From Burkholderiales bacterium (GTDB lineage Bacteria; Pseudomonadota; Gammaproteobacteria; Burkholderiales; Burkholderiaceae_C), in assembly GCA_025352345.1 (NCBI GenBank), contig JANXTP010000369.1:1-15414 (forward strand): a DNA stretch of 15,414 nucleotides, written 5' to 3'. Each line of letters begins with the position of its first letter. Positions within the stretch are counted from its first letter, which is position 1. Below, piece by piece: positions 6,162-13,395 of this stretch. Under the pieces are notes generated by a model. It did not search any database and had not been told where the DNA came from. It saw only the letters and a list, made by a program, of their open reading frames with translations. The position numbers and the translations under genes were made by a program.

Positions 6162-7172
6162 ATGACCGCTCCCGCAGCCGCCTCTGCCCACACCACCGTC
6201 CTGCTGAACGAAGCGGTCGAGGCCCTGCTGGGCGAGGTGGACAGCGATGCCGACAGCGCCGATGGCGTGCTGAACGGCATCTATGTCGACGGCACCTTCG
6301 GACGAGGTGGCCACACCCGGGCGCTCTTGCAACGGCTGGGCGCGCGGGCCCGCGTGATCGCCATCGACCGCGATCCGGAGGCGGTCGCGGCTGCGCAGAC
6401 CGATGCCACGCTGGCCGATCCGCGCGTCTCCATCCATCACACCAGCTTCGGCCAGCTGGTGCCTACCTTGGCCGCCGCCGGCGTCACGCGCATCGACGGC
6501 CTGCTGCTCGACCTGGGCGTGTCGTCGCCGCAGATCGACACCCCCGAGCGCGGTTTCAGCTTTCGCTTCGACGGCCCGCTGGACATGCGGATGGACACGA
6601 CCCGGGGCGAAAGCGCCGCGGACTTTCTGGCCCGCGCCGACGAGCGCCACATTGCGGAGGTGATTCGTGACTATGGGGAAGAACGGTTTGCTGTACAGGT
6701 TGCAAAGGCGCTTGTTGCTCGGCGCGAAAGCGGGAGCCCAATTCGAACCACAAGGGAACTTTCCGAAGTCGTGGCTGGTGCGGTCAAAACCCGCGAGCCG
6801 GGCCAGAACCCTGCAACGCGCACATTTCAAGCGCTTCGGATTTTTGTCAACGCCGAGCTTGAGGAGCTCGAACAGGGCCTGAACGCCGCGCTGGAGCTGC
6901 TGGCGCCCGGCGGGCGGCTGGTGGTGATCAGCTTCCACTCACTGGAAGACCGCATCGTCAAGACCTTCATCGCGCGTGAAAGCAAGGCGGTGTTCGATCG
7001 CCGTGCGCCGTTCGCCCCCGAGGTGCCGATGCGCCTGAAGGCACTGGGCCGCGTCAAGCCTGGCGAGACCGAGCTGCGTGCCAACCCGCGCGCGCGTTCG
7101 GCGGTGATGCGGGTGGCCGAGCGCACCGATGCGCCGGCACCTTCAATGGCTTCATCGGGGGCGAGACGATGA
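6162..7172 (+). CDS. rsmH: 16S rRNA (cytosine-1402 N4) methyltransferase RsmH (MraW)
   Basis: Uses S-adenosylmethionine to methylate the exocyclic N4 of C1402 in the decoding centre of 16S rRNA. ATG 6162 gives MTAPAAASAHTTVLLNEAVE, matching the HxxVLLxEAV start of the family, and 336 residues, slightly longer than E. coli RsmH because of an insertion (GEVDSDADSADGVLNG) near residues 26-40. SAM-binding motif VDGTFGRGGHT begins near residue 42 (D43); others are AIDRDPEA, LLDLGVSSPQID near residues 115-126, GFSFRFDGPLDMRMD, EERFAVQVAKAL, ISFHSLEDRIVK and the end NPRARSAVMRVAER. The start is 11 bases after the mraZ stop, and the stop overlaps ftsL as ATGA. The stretch 6661-6860 has lower GC and different codon choice from the rest of the gene, although the protein stays typical. 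Confidence 0.96.
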   Translation: MTAPAAASAHTTVLLNEAVEALLGEVDSDADSADGVLNGIYVDGTFGRGGHTRALLQRLGARARVIAIDRDPEAVAAAQTDATLADPRVSIHHTSFGQLVPTLAAAGVTRIDGLLLDLGVSSPQIDTPERGFSFRFDGPLDMRMDTTRGESAADFLARADERHIAEVIRDYGEERFAVQVAKALVARRESGSPIRTTRELSEVVAGAVKTREPGQNPATRTFQALRIFVNAELEELEQGLNAALELLAPGGRLVVISFHSLEDRIVKTFIARESKAVFDRRAPFAPEVPMRLKALGRVKPGETELRANPRARSAVMRVAERTDAPAPSMASSGARR

Positions 7173-7471
7173 CCCGCCTGAACCTGATCCTGCTCGTGGC
7201 GTTGCTGGTCAGCAGCGTCTACCTGGTGCGTGTGTCGTACGACGAGCGGCGCCTGTATGCCGCGCTCGATCGTGCGCGCACCGAGCAGCGGCAGCTTGAA
7301 ACCGAATACGGCAGCCTGCAGGCCGAGCAGCAGGCCCAGGCCACACCGACCCGCATCGACAAGACCGCGCGCGACAAGCTGCACATGGTGCCGGCCACCT
7401 CGGCCGTCATGAAACAGGTCGTCGTGTCGGCCGCGACGCCGTCGGGCACCGCCTCGCAGGGGCAGCCATGA
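7169..7471 (+). CDS. ftsL: Cell division protein FtsL
   Basis: A 100-residue bitopic inner-membrane protein: short N-terminus, one membrane helix about residues 5-21 (LNLILLVALLVSSVYLV), then a periplasmic coiled coil about residues 25-60 (YDERRLYAALDRARTEQRQLETEYGSL). FtsL forms a complex with FtsB and FtsQ and activates the FtsWI synthase at the septum. Sequence conservation in this family is low, so the call rests on size, topology and its invariable place between rsmH and ftsI. The segment TARDKLHMVPAT resembles the A-x-x-x-L-x-M-x-x-P end of other FtsL proteins. ATG 7169 overlaps the rsmH stop by 4 bases and the stop overlaps ftsI by 4 bases. Confidence 0.93.
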   Translation: MTRLNLILLVALLVSSVYLVRVSYDERRLYAALDRARTEQRQLETEYGSLQAEQQAQATPTRIDKTARDKLHMVPATSAVMKQVVVSAATPSGTASQGQP

Positions 7472-9270
7472 GCACCGGCCGACGCCCCGAGCGCCCGACG
7501 ACGCGACCTCCCGGCAGCGCCCGCAGCCTCAACTACGCCAGCAGCCCGCTGCTCGCCTCGCGCACGCCTGCCTCGCGCTCCAAGCTGCTGGTGGCGCTGG
7601 TCGGCCTGGGTTTTCTGGTGCTGCTGGGCCGCGCGGTGTATGTGCAGGCGATCGGCACCGATTTCTACCTGAAGCAGGGCGAGATCCGCTACGCCCGCAC
7701 GCTGAACCTGTCGGCCAGCCGCGGTCGCATCCTCGACCGCAATGGCCAGCTGATGGCGGCCAGCGTGCCGGCCCCGTCGCTGTGGGCGATCCCGAAGGAC
7801 TTCAAGGCCGACCCGGCCGAGCGCGCGCGCCTGGCGCGCTTGATCAGCATGACGCCTGCCCAGCTGGAAGACCGGCTCGGCGACAGCGCGAATTTCGTCT
7901 GGCTGCGTCGGCAGGTCGATGACACGCTGGCCAAGGAGGTGCTGGCCCTCGGCCTGCCGGGGGTGCACCAGGTGCGCGAATTTCGCCGCCAGTACCCCGA
8001 AGGCGAGGCGGCCGCGCATGTGGTCGGCTTCACCAACATCGAGGACTTCGGGCAGGAAGGCATCGAGCTCGCGTTCCAGAAGGACCTGGTCGGCCGCCAA
8101 GGCAGCCGGCGCGTCATCAAGGACCGCATTGGGCGTGTCGTCGAAGACATCGGCGACAGCGTGGCGCCGGTCGATGGCCGCGACATCCAGTTGTCGATCG
8201 ACTCGAAGCTGCAGTATTTCGCCTACCGGCGGCTGCGCGAGGCGGTGGTCGAGAACAAGGCCAAGGCGGGCAGCGTGGTGGTGCTCGACGCGCAGTCCGG
8301 CGAGGTGCTGGCGCTGGCCAACTACCCGAGCTATGCGCCGTCGGACCGCCGCAACCTCAGCGGCAACCAGCTGCGCAACCGCGCACTCACCGACACCTTC
8401 GAGCCGGGCTCGACCGTCAAGCCGCTGATCGCCGCCTGGGCCTTGGAAACCGGCCGCGTCAAGCCCGACACCGTGATTCACACCGCGCCGGGCCATGTGT
8501 CGCTGGGCCCGTTCATCGTGCGCGACACCCATCCGCATGGCGACCTGACGGTGTCCGAGGTGATCCAGAAGTCCAGCAACATCGGCGCGATGCGCATGGG
8601 GCTGATGTTCCAGCCGCGCGAGATGTGGGAGCTGTATGCCAGCGTCGGCTTCGGCCAGAAGCCGCAGATCGGCTTTCCCGGCGTGGTCGGTGGTCGGCTG
8701 AAGTCGCTGAAGCAACTCGACGAGATCACCCGCGCGACGATGAGCTACGGCTATGGCCTGTCGGCCTCGCTGTTCCAGATCGCGCACGCCTACACCGTGT
8801 TCGCGCACGATGGCGAGTACATCCCGGTCACGCTGATGAAGAGCGAGAACCCCGAGGGTGCCGCCAAGGTCGGTGGCGTGCGGGTGATCTCGGCGCAGAC
8901 CGCGCAGACGGTGCGGCAGATGCTGAGTCTGGTCACCGGCCCCGGCGGCACCGCACCGAAGGCGCAGACGGCCGGCTACTCGGTCGGTGGCAAATCGGGC
9001 ACCGCCTACGCGCACGAGGGCAAGGGCTACGACACCAAGAAGTACCGCTCGTGGTTCGTCGGCCTCTCGCCGATCAAGGAGCCGCGCATCATCGTCGCGG
9101 TGATGGTCGACGAGCCGACCGCCGGCAAGTGGTACGGCGGTGACGTCGCCGCCCCGGTGTTCAGCGACCTGGTGCAGCACACCCTGCGCACACTCGGCGT
9201 GGCGCCTGACCTCGACGTGAAAACGCAGATCGTCGCGCGCAACGTGCCAGCCGAGGACGAGAGCTTCTGA
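7468..9270 (+). CDS. ftsI: Septal peptidoglycan transpeptidase FtsI (penicillin-binding protein 3)
   Basis: A class B penicillin-binding protein of 600 residues that cross-links septal peptidoglycan and is the target of beta-lactams such as aztreonam and cephalexin. It has a basic, Pro/Arg-rich cytoplasmic tail of about 40 residues, one membrane anchor about residues 41-58, the non-catalytic pedestal domain (ASRGRILDRNGQLMAAS near residues 77-93), and the transpeptidase domain. The active-site motifs are all present: S315-T-V-K318 with the nucleophile S315 (FEPGSTVKP), S369-S370-N371 (QKSSNIG) and K509-S-G-T512 (VGGKSGTA). ATG 7468 overlaps the ftsL stop as ATGA. The stop overlaps the murE start by one base (TGATG). 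Length and motifs are normal for the family; nothing is missing. Confidence 0.97.
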   Translation: MSTGRRPERPTTRPPGSARSLNYASSPLLASRTPASRSKLLVALVGLGFLVLLGRAVYVQAIGTDFYLKQGEIRYARTLNLSASRGRILDRNGQLMAASVPAPSLWAIPKDFKADPAERARLARLISMTPAQLEDRLGDSANFVWLRRQVDDTLAKEVLALGLPGVHQVREFRRQYPEGEAAAHVVGFTNIEDFGQEGIELAFQKDLVGRQGSRRVIKDRIGRVVEDIGDSVAPVDGRDIQLSIDSKLQYFAYRRLREAVVENKAKAGSVVVLDAQSGEVLALANYPSYAPSDRRNLSGNQLRNRALTDTFEPGSTVKPLIAAWALETGRVKPDTVIHTAPGHVSLGPFIVRDTHPHGDLTVSEVIQKSSNIGAMRMGLMFQPREMWELYASVGFGQKPQIGFPGVVGGRLKSLKQLDEITRATMSYGYGLSASLFQIAHAYTVFAHDGEYIPVTLMKSENPEGAAKVGGVRVISAQTAQTVRQMLSLVTGPGGTAPKAQTAGYSVGGKSGTAYAHEGKGYDTKKYRSWFVGLSPIKEPRIIVAVMVDEPTAGKWYGGDVAAPVFSDLVQHTLRTLGVAPDLDVKTQIVARNVPAEDESF

Positions 9271-10811
9271 TGGCGCTGCAGCAACTCGGCTCGGTCCCTG
9301 CAGCGCTGTCGTGGCTGGTGCGGCGCGGCGCGCGCGGTCTGGTGACCGACAGCCGCCGGCTTGCACCGGGCGACGTCTTCATCGCCTGGCCCGGTCAGGT
9401 GCAGGATGGACGGCAGCATGTGCTCCCGGCACTCGACGCTGGCGCGGCGGCCTGTGTGATCGAGTCCGACGGTGCCGAGGCGCTGGGCTTCGACGACCTG
9501 CGCATCGCGGCGATGGACGGCCTGAAAGCCAACGCCGGCCCGCTGGCCAGCGCCTTTTTCGGCGTGCCCAGCGAGCGCTTGTCGGTGATCGCGATCACCG
9601 GCACCAACGGCAAGACCTCGACCGCATGGTGGACGGCGCAGGCCTTGTCGGCGCTGGGCCGGCGCTGCGGCATCGTCGGCACGCTCGGGGTGGGCACGGT
9701 GCCCGGCTCTGACGGCGGTGCAGACCCTGAGGCGCTGGTGCCCACCGGCATGACCACCCCCGACCCGGTGACGCTGCAGCGCGCGTTCAAGCGGTTTGCC
9801 GACGACGGATTCGCCGCTTGCGCGATCGAGGCCTCGTCGATCGGTCTGGTTGAAGAGCGGCTGTCGGGCACGCACATCGACGTGGCGGTGCTCACCAATT
9901 TCACCCAGGACCACCTCGACTTCCACGGCTCGATGGACGCCTACTGGCAAGCCAAGGCCGAGCTGTTCAAGTGGCCCGGGCTGCGCGCTGCGGTGCTGAA
10001 CGTCGACGACGCCCGAGGGTTGCTGCTGCAAGGCGCGCTGGCCGATACCGGGCTCGACCTGTGGACCTACGCGGCAACTCCCTGCGCACCGGCGCGGCTG
10101 TGCGCCCGCGACATTCGCTACCTGGACGACGGGCTGGCGTTCGAATTGGTCGAGTCGGGCCTGGCACCAGTGTCGCTGCGCAGTGGGCTGATCGGCGACT
10201 ACAACGTGTCCAACCTGCTGGCGGTGGTTGCGACCTTGCGCGCGCTCGGCGTCACACTGGCCCATTCGGCACGCGCCTGCGCCTTGCTGACCGCAGCGCC
10301 GGGCCGCATGCAGCGCGTGATCGCGAACGTGGCGAGTGCGACCGCGCAGCCCGAAGTGCTGGTGGATTACGCCCACACGCCGGATGCGCTGGACAAGGCC
10401 CTGCGCGCCTTGCAGCCGCTGGCCGCCGCACGCGGCGGTGCGCTGTGGTGCGTGTTCGGCTGCGGCGGCAATCGTGATGCGGGCAAGCGGCCGCTGATGG
10501 GTGCGATCGCGCAGCGCCAGGCGCAGCGGGTGGTCGTCACCAGCGACAACCCGCGCGACGAAGCCCCCGGCGAGATCATCGCTGCCGTGCTCGCTGGCAT
10601 GACCGAGACGGCCACCACCCGGGTTATCGAAGACCGTCGCGAGGCGATCGCTCACGCGGTGAGCCAGGCGCAGCCGAACGATGTGGTGCTGATCGCTGGC
10701 AAGGGCCACGAGGACTACCAGGAGATCGCCGGCGTCAGGCAGCCGTTCGACGACGTCGCCCTGGCGCATGCGGCCTTGCAGGCACGTGCGGCGACCGGAG
10801 TCACCGCATGA
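9270..10811 (+). CDS. murE: UDP-MurNAc-L-Ala-D-Glu:meso-diaminopimelate ligase MurE
   Basis: Cytoplasmic ATP-dependent Mur ligase that adds the third residue to the peptidoglycan precursor; 513 residues. The N-terminal UDP-binding domain contains TDSRRLAPGDVFIAWPG. The ATP loop is ITGTNGKTS with G111 and K115. The central domain has TTPDPVTL, IEASSIGL, NFTQDHLDFHGSM and the QAKAELF lysine expected to be carbamylated. The C-terminal domain has VDYAHTPDAL, FGCGGNRDAGKRP and DNPRDE. D426-N-P-R429 is the motif that recognises meso-diaminopimelate, so the substrate is DAP and not lysine, as expected for a Gram-negative cell. The start overlaps the ftsI stop by one base and the stop overlaps the murF start by 4 bases. 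In E. coli the preceding gene is also ftsI. Confidence 0.97.
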   Translation: MALQQLGSVPAALSWLVRRGARGLVTDSRRLAPGDVFIAWPGQVQDGRQHVLPALDAGAAACVIESDGAEALGFDDLRIAAMDGLKANAGPLASAFFGVPSERLSVIAITGTNGKTSTAWWTAQALSALGRRCGIVGTLGVGTVPGSDGGADPEALVPTGMTTPDPVTLQRAFKRFADDGFAACAIEASSIGLVEERLSGTHIDVAVLTNFTQDHLDFHGSMDAYWQAKAELFKWPGLRAAVLNVDDARGLLLQGALADTGLDLWTYAATPCAPARLCARDIRYLDDGLAFELVESGLAPVSLRSGLIGDYNVSNLLAVVATLRALGVTLAHSARACALLTAAPGRMQRVIANVASATAQPEVLVDYAHTPDALDKALRALQPLAAARGGALWCVFGCGGNRDAGKRPLMGAIAQRQAQRVVVTSDNPRDEAPGEIIAAVLAGMTETATTRVIEDRREAIAHAVSQAQPNDVVLIAGKGHEDYQEIAGVRQPFDDVALAHAALQARAATGVTA

Positions 10812-12214
10812 TGACGCTGGCCCAGGCGCACACCCTGCTTCCGGACTCCCACCTGGTAGGTGACGCCGCCACCGCCGTGCTGCGCGTCCACAGCGACACC
10901 CGCAGCCTGCGCGCGGGCGACCTGTTCGTCGCGCTGCGTGGCGAGCGCTTCGATGCGCATGACTTCCTGGCGCAGGCCGAGGCCTCGGGTGCGGTGGCCG
11001 CACTGGCCGAACGTGGCCTCGCCGCGGCAGGCCTGCCGGGCCTGGAAGTGGCTGACACGCGCATCGCGCTCGGCACCTTGGCCACCGGCTGGCGGCGCGG
11101 CATCGACCTGCCGTTGATCGCCGTCACCGGCAGCAACGGCAAGACCACGGTGACGCAGATGATCGCGGCCATCCTGCGTGCCTGGTTGGGTGATGCTGGG
11201 TTCTCGACCGAAGGCAATTTCAACAACGACATCGGTGTGCCGCTGACGCTGCTGAGGCTGCGTGCCGATCAGCATCGCGCTGCCGTCGTCGAGCTCGGCA
11301 TGAACCACCCGGGCGAGATCGCGCAGCTGGCCGCGATGGCCGCGCCAACCATCGCGCTGGTCAACAACGCGCAGCGCGAGCACCAGGAATTCATGGCCAG
11401 CGTCGAGGCGGTGGCGCGCGAGAACGGCAGCGTGATCGCGTCGCTGGCCGCCGACGGCGTGGCGGTGTTTCCGGCCGATGAAGACCATACAGCGCTGTGG
11501 CGAACGCTCGCCGGCAACCGCCGTGTGATCACCTTTGCCCTCGGTGCGCAGGCCGTGGCCGATGTCACAGCCGACGCCGATTGGACAGGCGATCACTGGG
11601 CCGTCTCGCTGCATACCCCGGAGGGTGATGCCAGGTTGCGGCTGCACATCGCCGGTCGCCACAACGTGAAGAACGCGCTGGCCGCAACCTGCTGCGCACT
11701 GGCCGCCGGCTGCCCACTGGCCGCGATTGCACGCGGGCTTGACGACTTCAGCGCCGTCAAGGGTCGCTCGCAGGCCAGCCGCATCGAGCGCGCCGGCCTG
11801 CACGTCACCCTGGTCGACGACAGCTACAACGCCAACCCCGACTCGGTGCGCGCGGCGATCGATGTGCTGGCCGGGTTGCCCGCACCGCGCTGGCTGGTGC
11901 TCGGTGACATGGGCGAGGTGGGCGAGCGGGGCCCCGAGTTTCATCGCGAAGTCGGCACCTGTGCGCGCAGCGCGGGCATCGAGTCGCTGTGGACCGCCGG
12001 GCCGCTGTGTGCGCATGCGGCTTCTGCCTACGGCGCTGGTGCTCGTCATTTTGACGCGGTCGAGGCGCTGCTGATTGCGCTGCCCGAGGCACCCGCGGCC
12101 TCGTCGGTGCTGGTCAAGGGCTCGCGCTTCATGCGGATGGAGCGGGTCGCCGCCGCGCTGAAGTCCACAGAGGTGTCCTCCACCACACCGACCGGGGCTG
12201 CCCATGCTGCTTAG
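10808..12214 (+). CDS. murF: UDP-MurNAc-tripeptide:D-Ala-D-Ala ligase MurF
   Basis: Completes the UDP-MurNAc pentapeptide in the cytoplasm by adding D-Ala-D-Ala; 468 residues. The N-terminal domain has VHSDTRSLRAGDLFVALRG. The ATP loop is VTGSNGKTT (G108, K112). Typical MurF blocks follow: GNFNNDIGVPLTLL, VVELGMNHPGEIA, LVNNAQREHQEFM, the domain-boundary GRHNVKNALAA, DDSYNANPDSVRAA, VLGDMGEVGE and the end VLVKGSRFMRMERV. Two adjacent ATG codons (10808 and 10811) are possible starts; 10808 makes the ATGA overlap with murE that is usual in this cluster. The last 11 bases overlap mraY, which starts in another frame at 12204. About 14 Ser/Thr/Ala-rich residues extend past the last conserved block. 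Confidence 0.97.
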   Translation: MMTLAQAHTLLPDSHLVGDAATAVLRVHSDTRSLRAGDLFVALRGERFDAHDFLAQAEASGAVAALAERGLAAAGLPGLEVADTRIALGTLATGWRRGIDLPLIAVTGSNGKTTVTQMIAAILRAWLGDAGFSTEGNFNNDIGVPLTLLRLRADQHRAAVVELGMNHPGEIAQLAAMAAPTIALVNNAQREHQEFMASVEAVARENGSVIASLAADGVAVFPADEDHTALWRTLAGNRRVITFALGAQAVADVTADADWTGDHWAVSLHTPEGDARLRLHIAGRHNVKNALAATCCALAAGCPLAAIARGLDDFSAVKGRSQASRIERAGLHVTLVDDSYNANPDSVRAAIDVLAGLPAPRWLVLGDMGEVGERGPEFHREVGTCARSAGIESLWTAGPLCAHAASAYGAGARHFDAVEALLIALPEAPAASSVLVKGSRFMRMERVAAALKSTEVSSTTPTGAAHAA

Positions 12215-13382
12215 CCTCGCGAGCTGGCTGCAGACGCTGTCGCCGGAGTTCGGCTACTTCCGCGTGTTCCAGTACATCACCTTCCGCGCAGTGATGGCCG
12301 CGATGACCGCGCTGCTGATCGGCCTGGCCTTCGGGCCGTGGGTGATCCGGCGCCTGACCGAGCTGAAGATCGGCCAGCCGATCCGCGACTACGGTGTCGA
12401 GTCGCACATGGTCAAGAGCGGCACGCCGACGATGGGCGGTGTGCTGATCCTGATCGGGATCACCGTGTCGACGCTGCTGTGGTTCGACTGGTCGAACCGT
12501 TTCGTCTGGATCGTGCTGCTGGTGACGCTGGGCTTCGGCGCGATCGGCTGGGTCGATGACTGGCGCAAGGTGGTCGACAAGAACCCGGAGGGCATGCGCT
12601 CGCGTGACAAGTTCTTCTGGCAGTCGCTGATCGGGCTGATCGCGGCGTTCTACCTCGCGTTCAGCGTCAGCGAAACCTCGAACCTGCGCGTCTTCGAGTT
12701 GTTCCTGCGCTGGGTGCAGAGCGGCTTCTCGAACGACCTGCCACCCGCGGCCGACCTGATCGTGCCGTTTTTCAAGACCGTCAGCTACCCGCTGGGCGTC
12801 TATGGGTTCATCGTGCTGACCTGGTTCGTCATCGTCGGTGCCAGCAACGCGGTGAACCTCACCGACGGCCTCGACGGCCTGGCGATCATGCCGGTGGTTA
12901 TGGTGGCCTCGGCGCTCGGCGTGTTCGCCTACGTCATCGGCAACGCCTACTTCAGCAAGTACCTGTTGTTCCCGCACATCCCCGGCAGTGGCGAACTGCT
13001 GGTGTTCTGCGCCGCAACGGCCGGTGCCGGCCTGGCCTTCCTGTGGTTCAACACGCACCCGGCCCAGGTGTTCATGGGCGATGTGGGCGCGCTGTCGCTG
13101 GGCGGCGCGCTGGGCACCGTGGCGGTGATCACGCGCCAGGAAATCGTGCTCGGCATCATGGGCGGCGTGTTCGTCGTCGAGGCGCTGTCGGTGATGCTGC
13201 AGGTGAGCTGGTTCAAGTACACCCGCAAGCGTTACGGCACCGGCCGGCGCATCCTGAAGATGGCGCCGCTGCACCACCATTTCGAGAAGTCGGGCTGGAA
13301 GGAAACGCAGGTCGTCGTGCGCTTCTGGATCATCACGATGCTGCTGTGCCTGGTCGGGCTGGCCAGCCTGAAGCTGCGGTGA
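12204..13382 (+). CDS. mraY: Phospho-MurNAc-pentapeptide transferase MraY (lipid I synthase)
   Basis: Integral membrane enzyme that moves phospho-MurNAc-pentapeptide from UDP to undecaprenyl phosphate, making lipid I. It has 392 residues and about ten hydrophobic segments. Family motifs: the KSGTPTMGG cytoplasmic loop, D118-D119-W-R-K, NLTDGLDGLA with D221 and D224, FMGDVGALSLGG with D293, and the APLHHHFE loop with H357-H358-H359. These cover the magnesium and catalytic residues known for the family. The segment from about residue 155 to 200 (SETSNLRVFELFLRWVQSGF and on) is a longer periplasmic loop than in E. coli MraY (360 residues) and explains the extra length; I believe it is common in Burkholderiales. 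ATG 12204 lies inside the end of murF. The stop is followed by 13 bases before murD. Confidence 0.97.
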   Translation: MLLSLASWLQTLSPEFGYFRVFQYITFRAVMAAMTALLIGLAFGPWVIRRLTELKIGQPIRDYGVESHMVKSGTPTMGGVLILIGITVSTLLWFDWSNRFVWIVLLVTLGFGAIGWVDDWRKVVDKNPEGMRSRDKFFWQSLIGLIAAFYLAFSVSETSNLRVFELFLRWVQSGFSNDLPPAADLIVPFFKTVSYPLGVYGFIVLTWFVIVGASNAVNLTDGLDGLAIMPVVMVASALGVFAYVIGNAYFSKYLLFPHIPGSGELLVFCAATAGAGLAFLWFNTHPAQVFMGDVGALSLGGALGTVAVITRQEIVLGIMGGVFVVEALSVMLQVSWFKYTRKRYGTGRRILKMAPLHHHFEKSGWKETQVVVRFWIITMLLCLVGLASLKLR

Positions 13383-13384
13383 GC

Positions 13385-13388
13385 GAGG
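13385..13388 (+). promoter_or_regulatory. Ribosome binding site of murD
   Basis: GAGG lies 7 bases before ATG 13396, in the 13-base gap after the mraY stop. mraY-murD and mraZ-rsmH are the only non-overlapping junctions in the cluster here, and this one has its own visible Shine-Dalgarno. Confidence 0.6.
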
Positions 13389-13395
13389 TGCAGCG

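Noticed and set aside
6667..6882. Small + strand open frame of 71 codons inside rsmH
   Set aside because: It lies out of frame within conserved rsmH sequence; its opening is explained by the local change in base composition.
7219..9366. Minus-strand open frame of 715 codons opposite ftsI
   Set aside because: It lies wholly opposite well-supported ftsI and its neighbours, is rich in His, Arg, Ala and Gln with no domain I recognise, and is the kind of antisense frame that high GC at third positions leaves open.
9027..11003. Minus-strand open frame of 658 codons opposite ftsI, murE and murF
   Set aside because: Same reasons: it spans three genes with intact motifs on the other strand and shows no family features.
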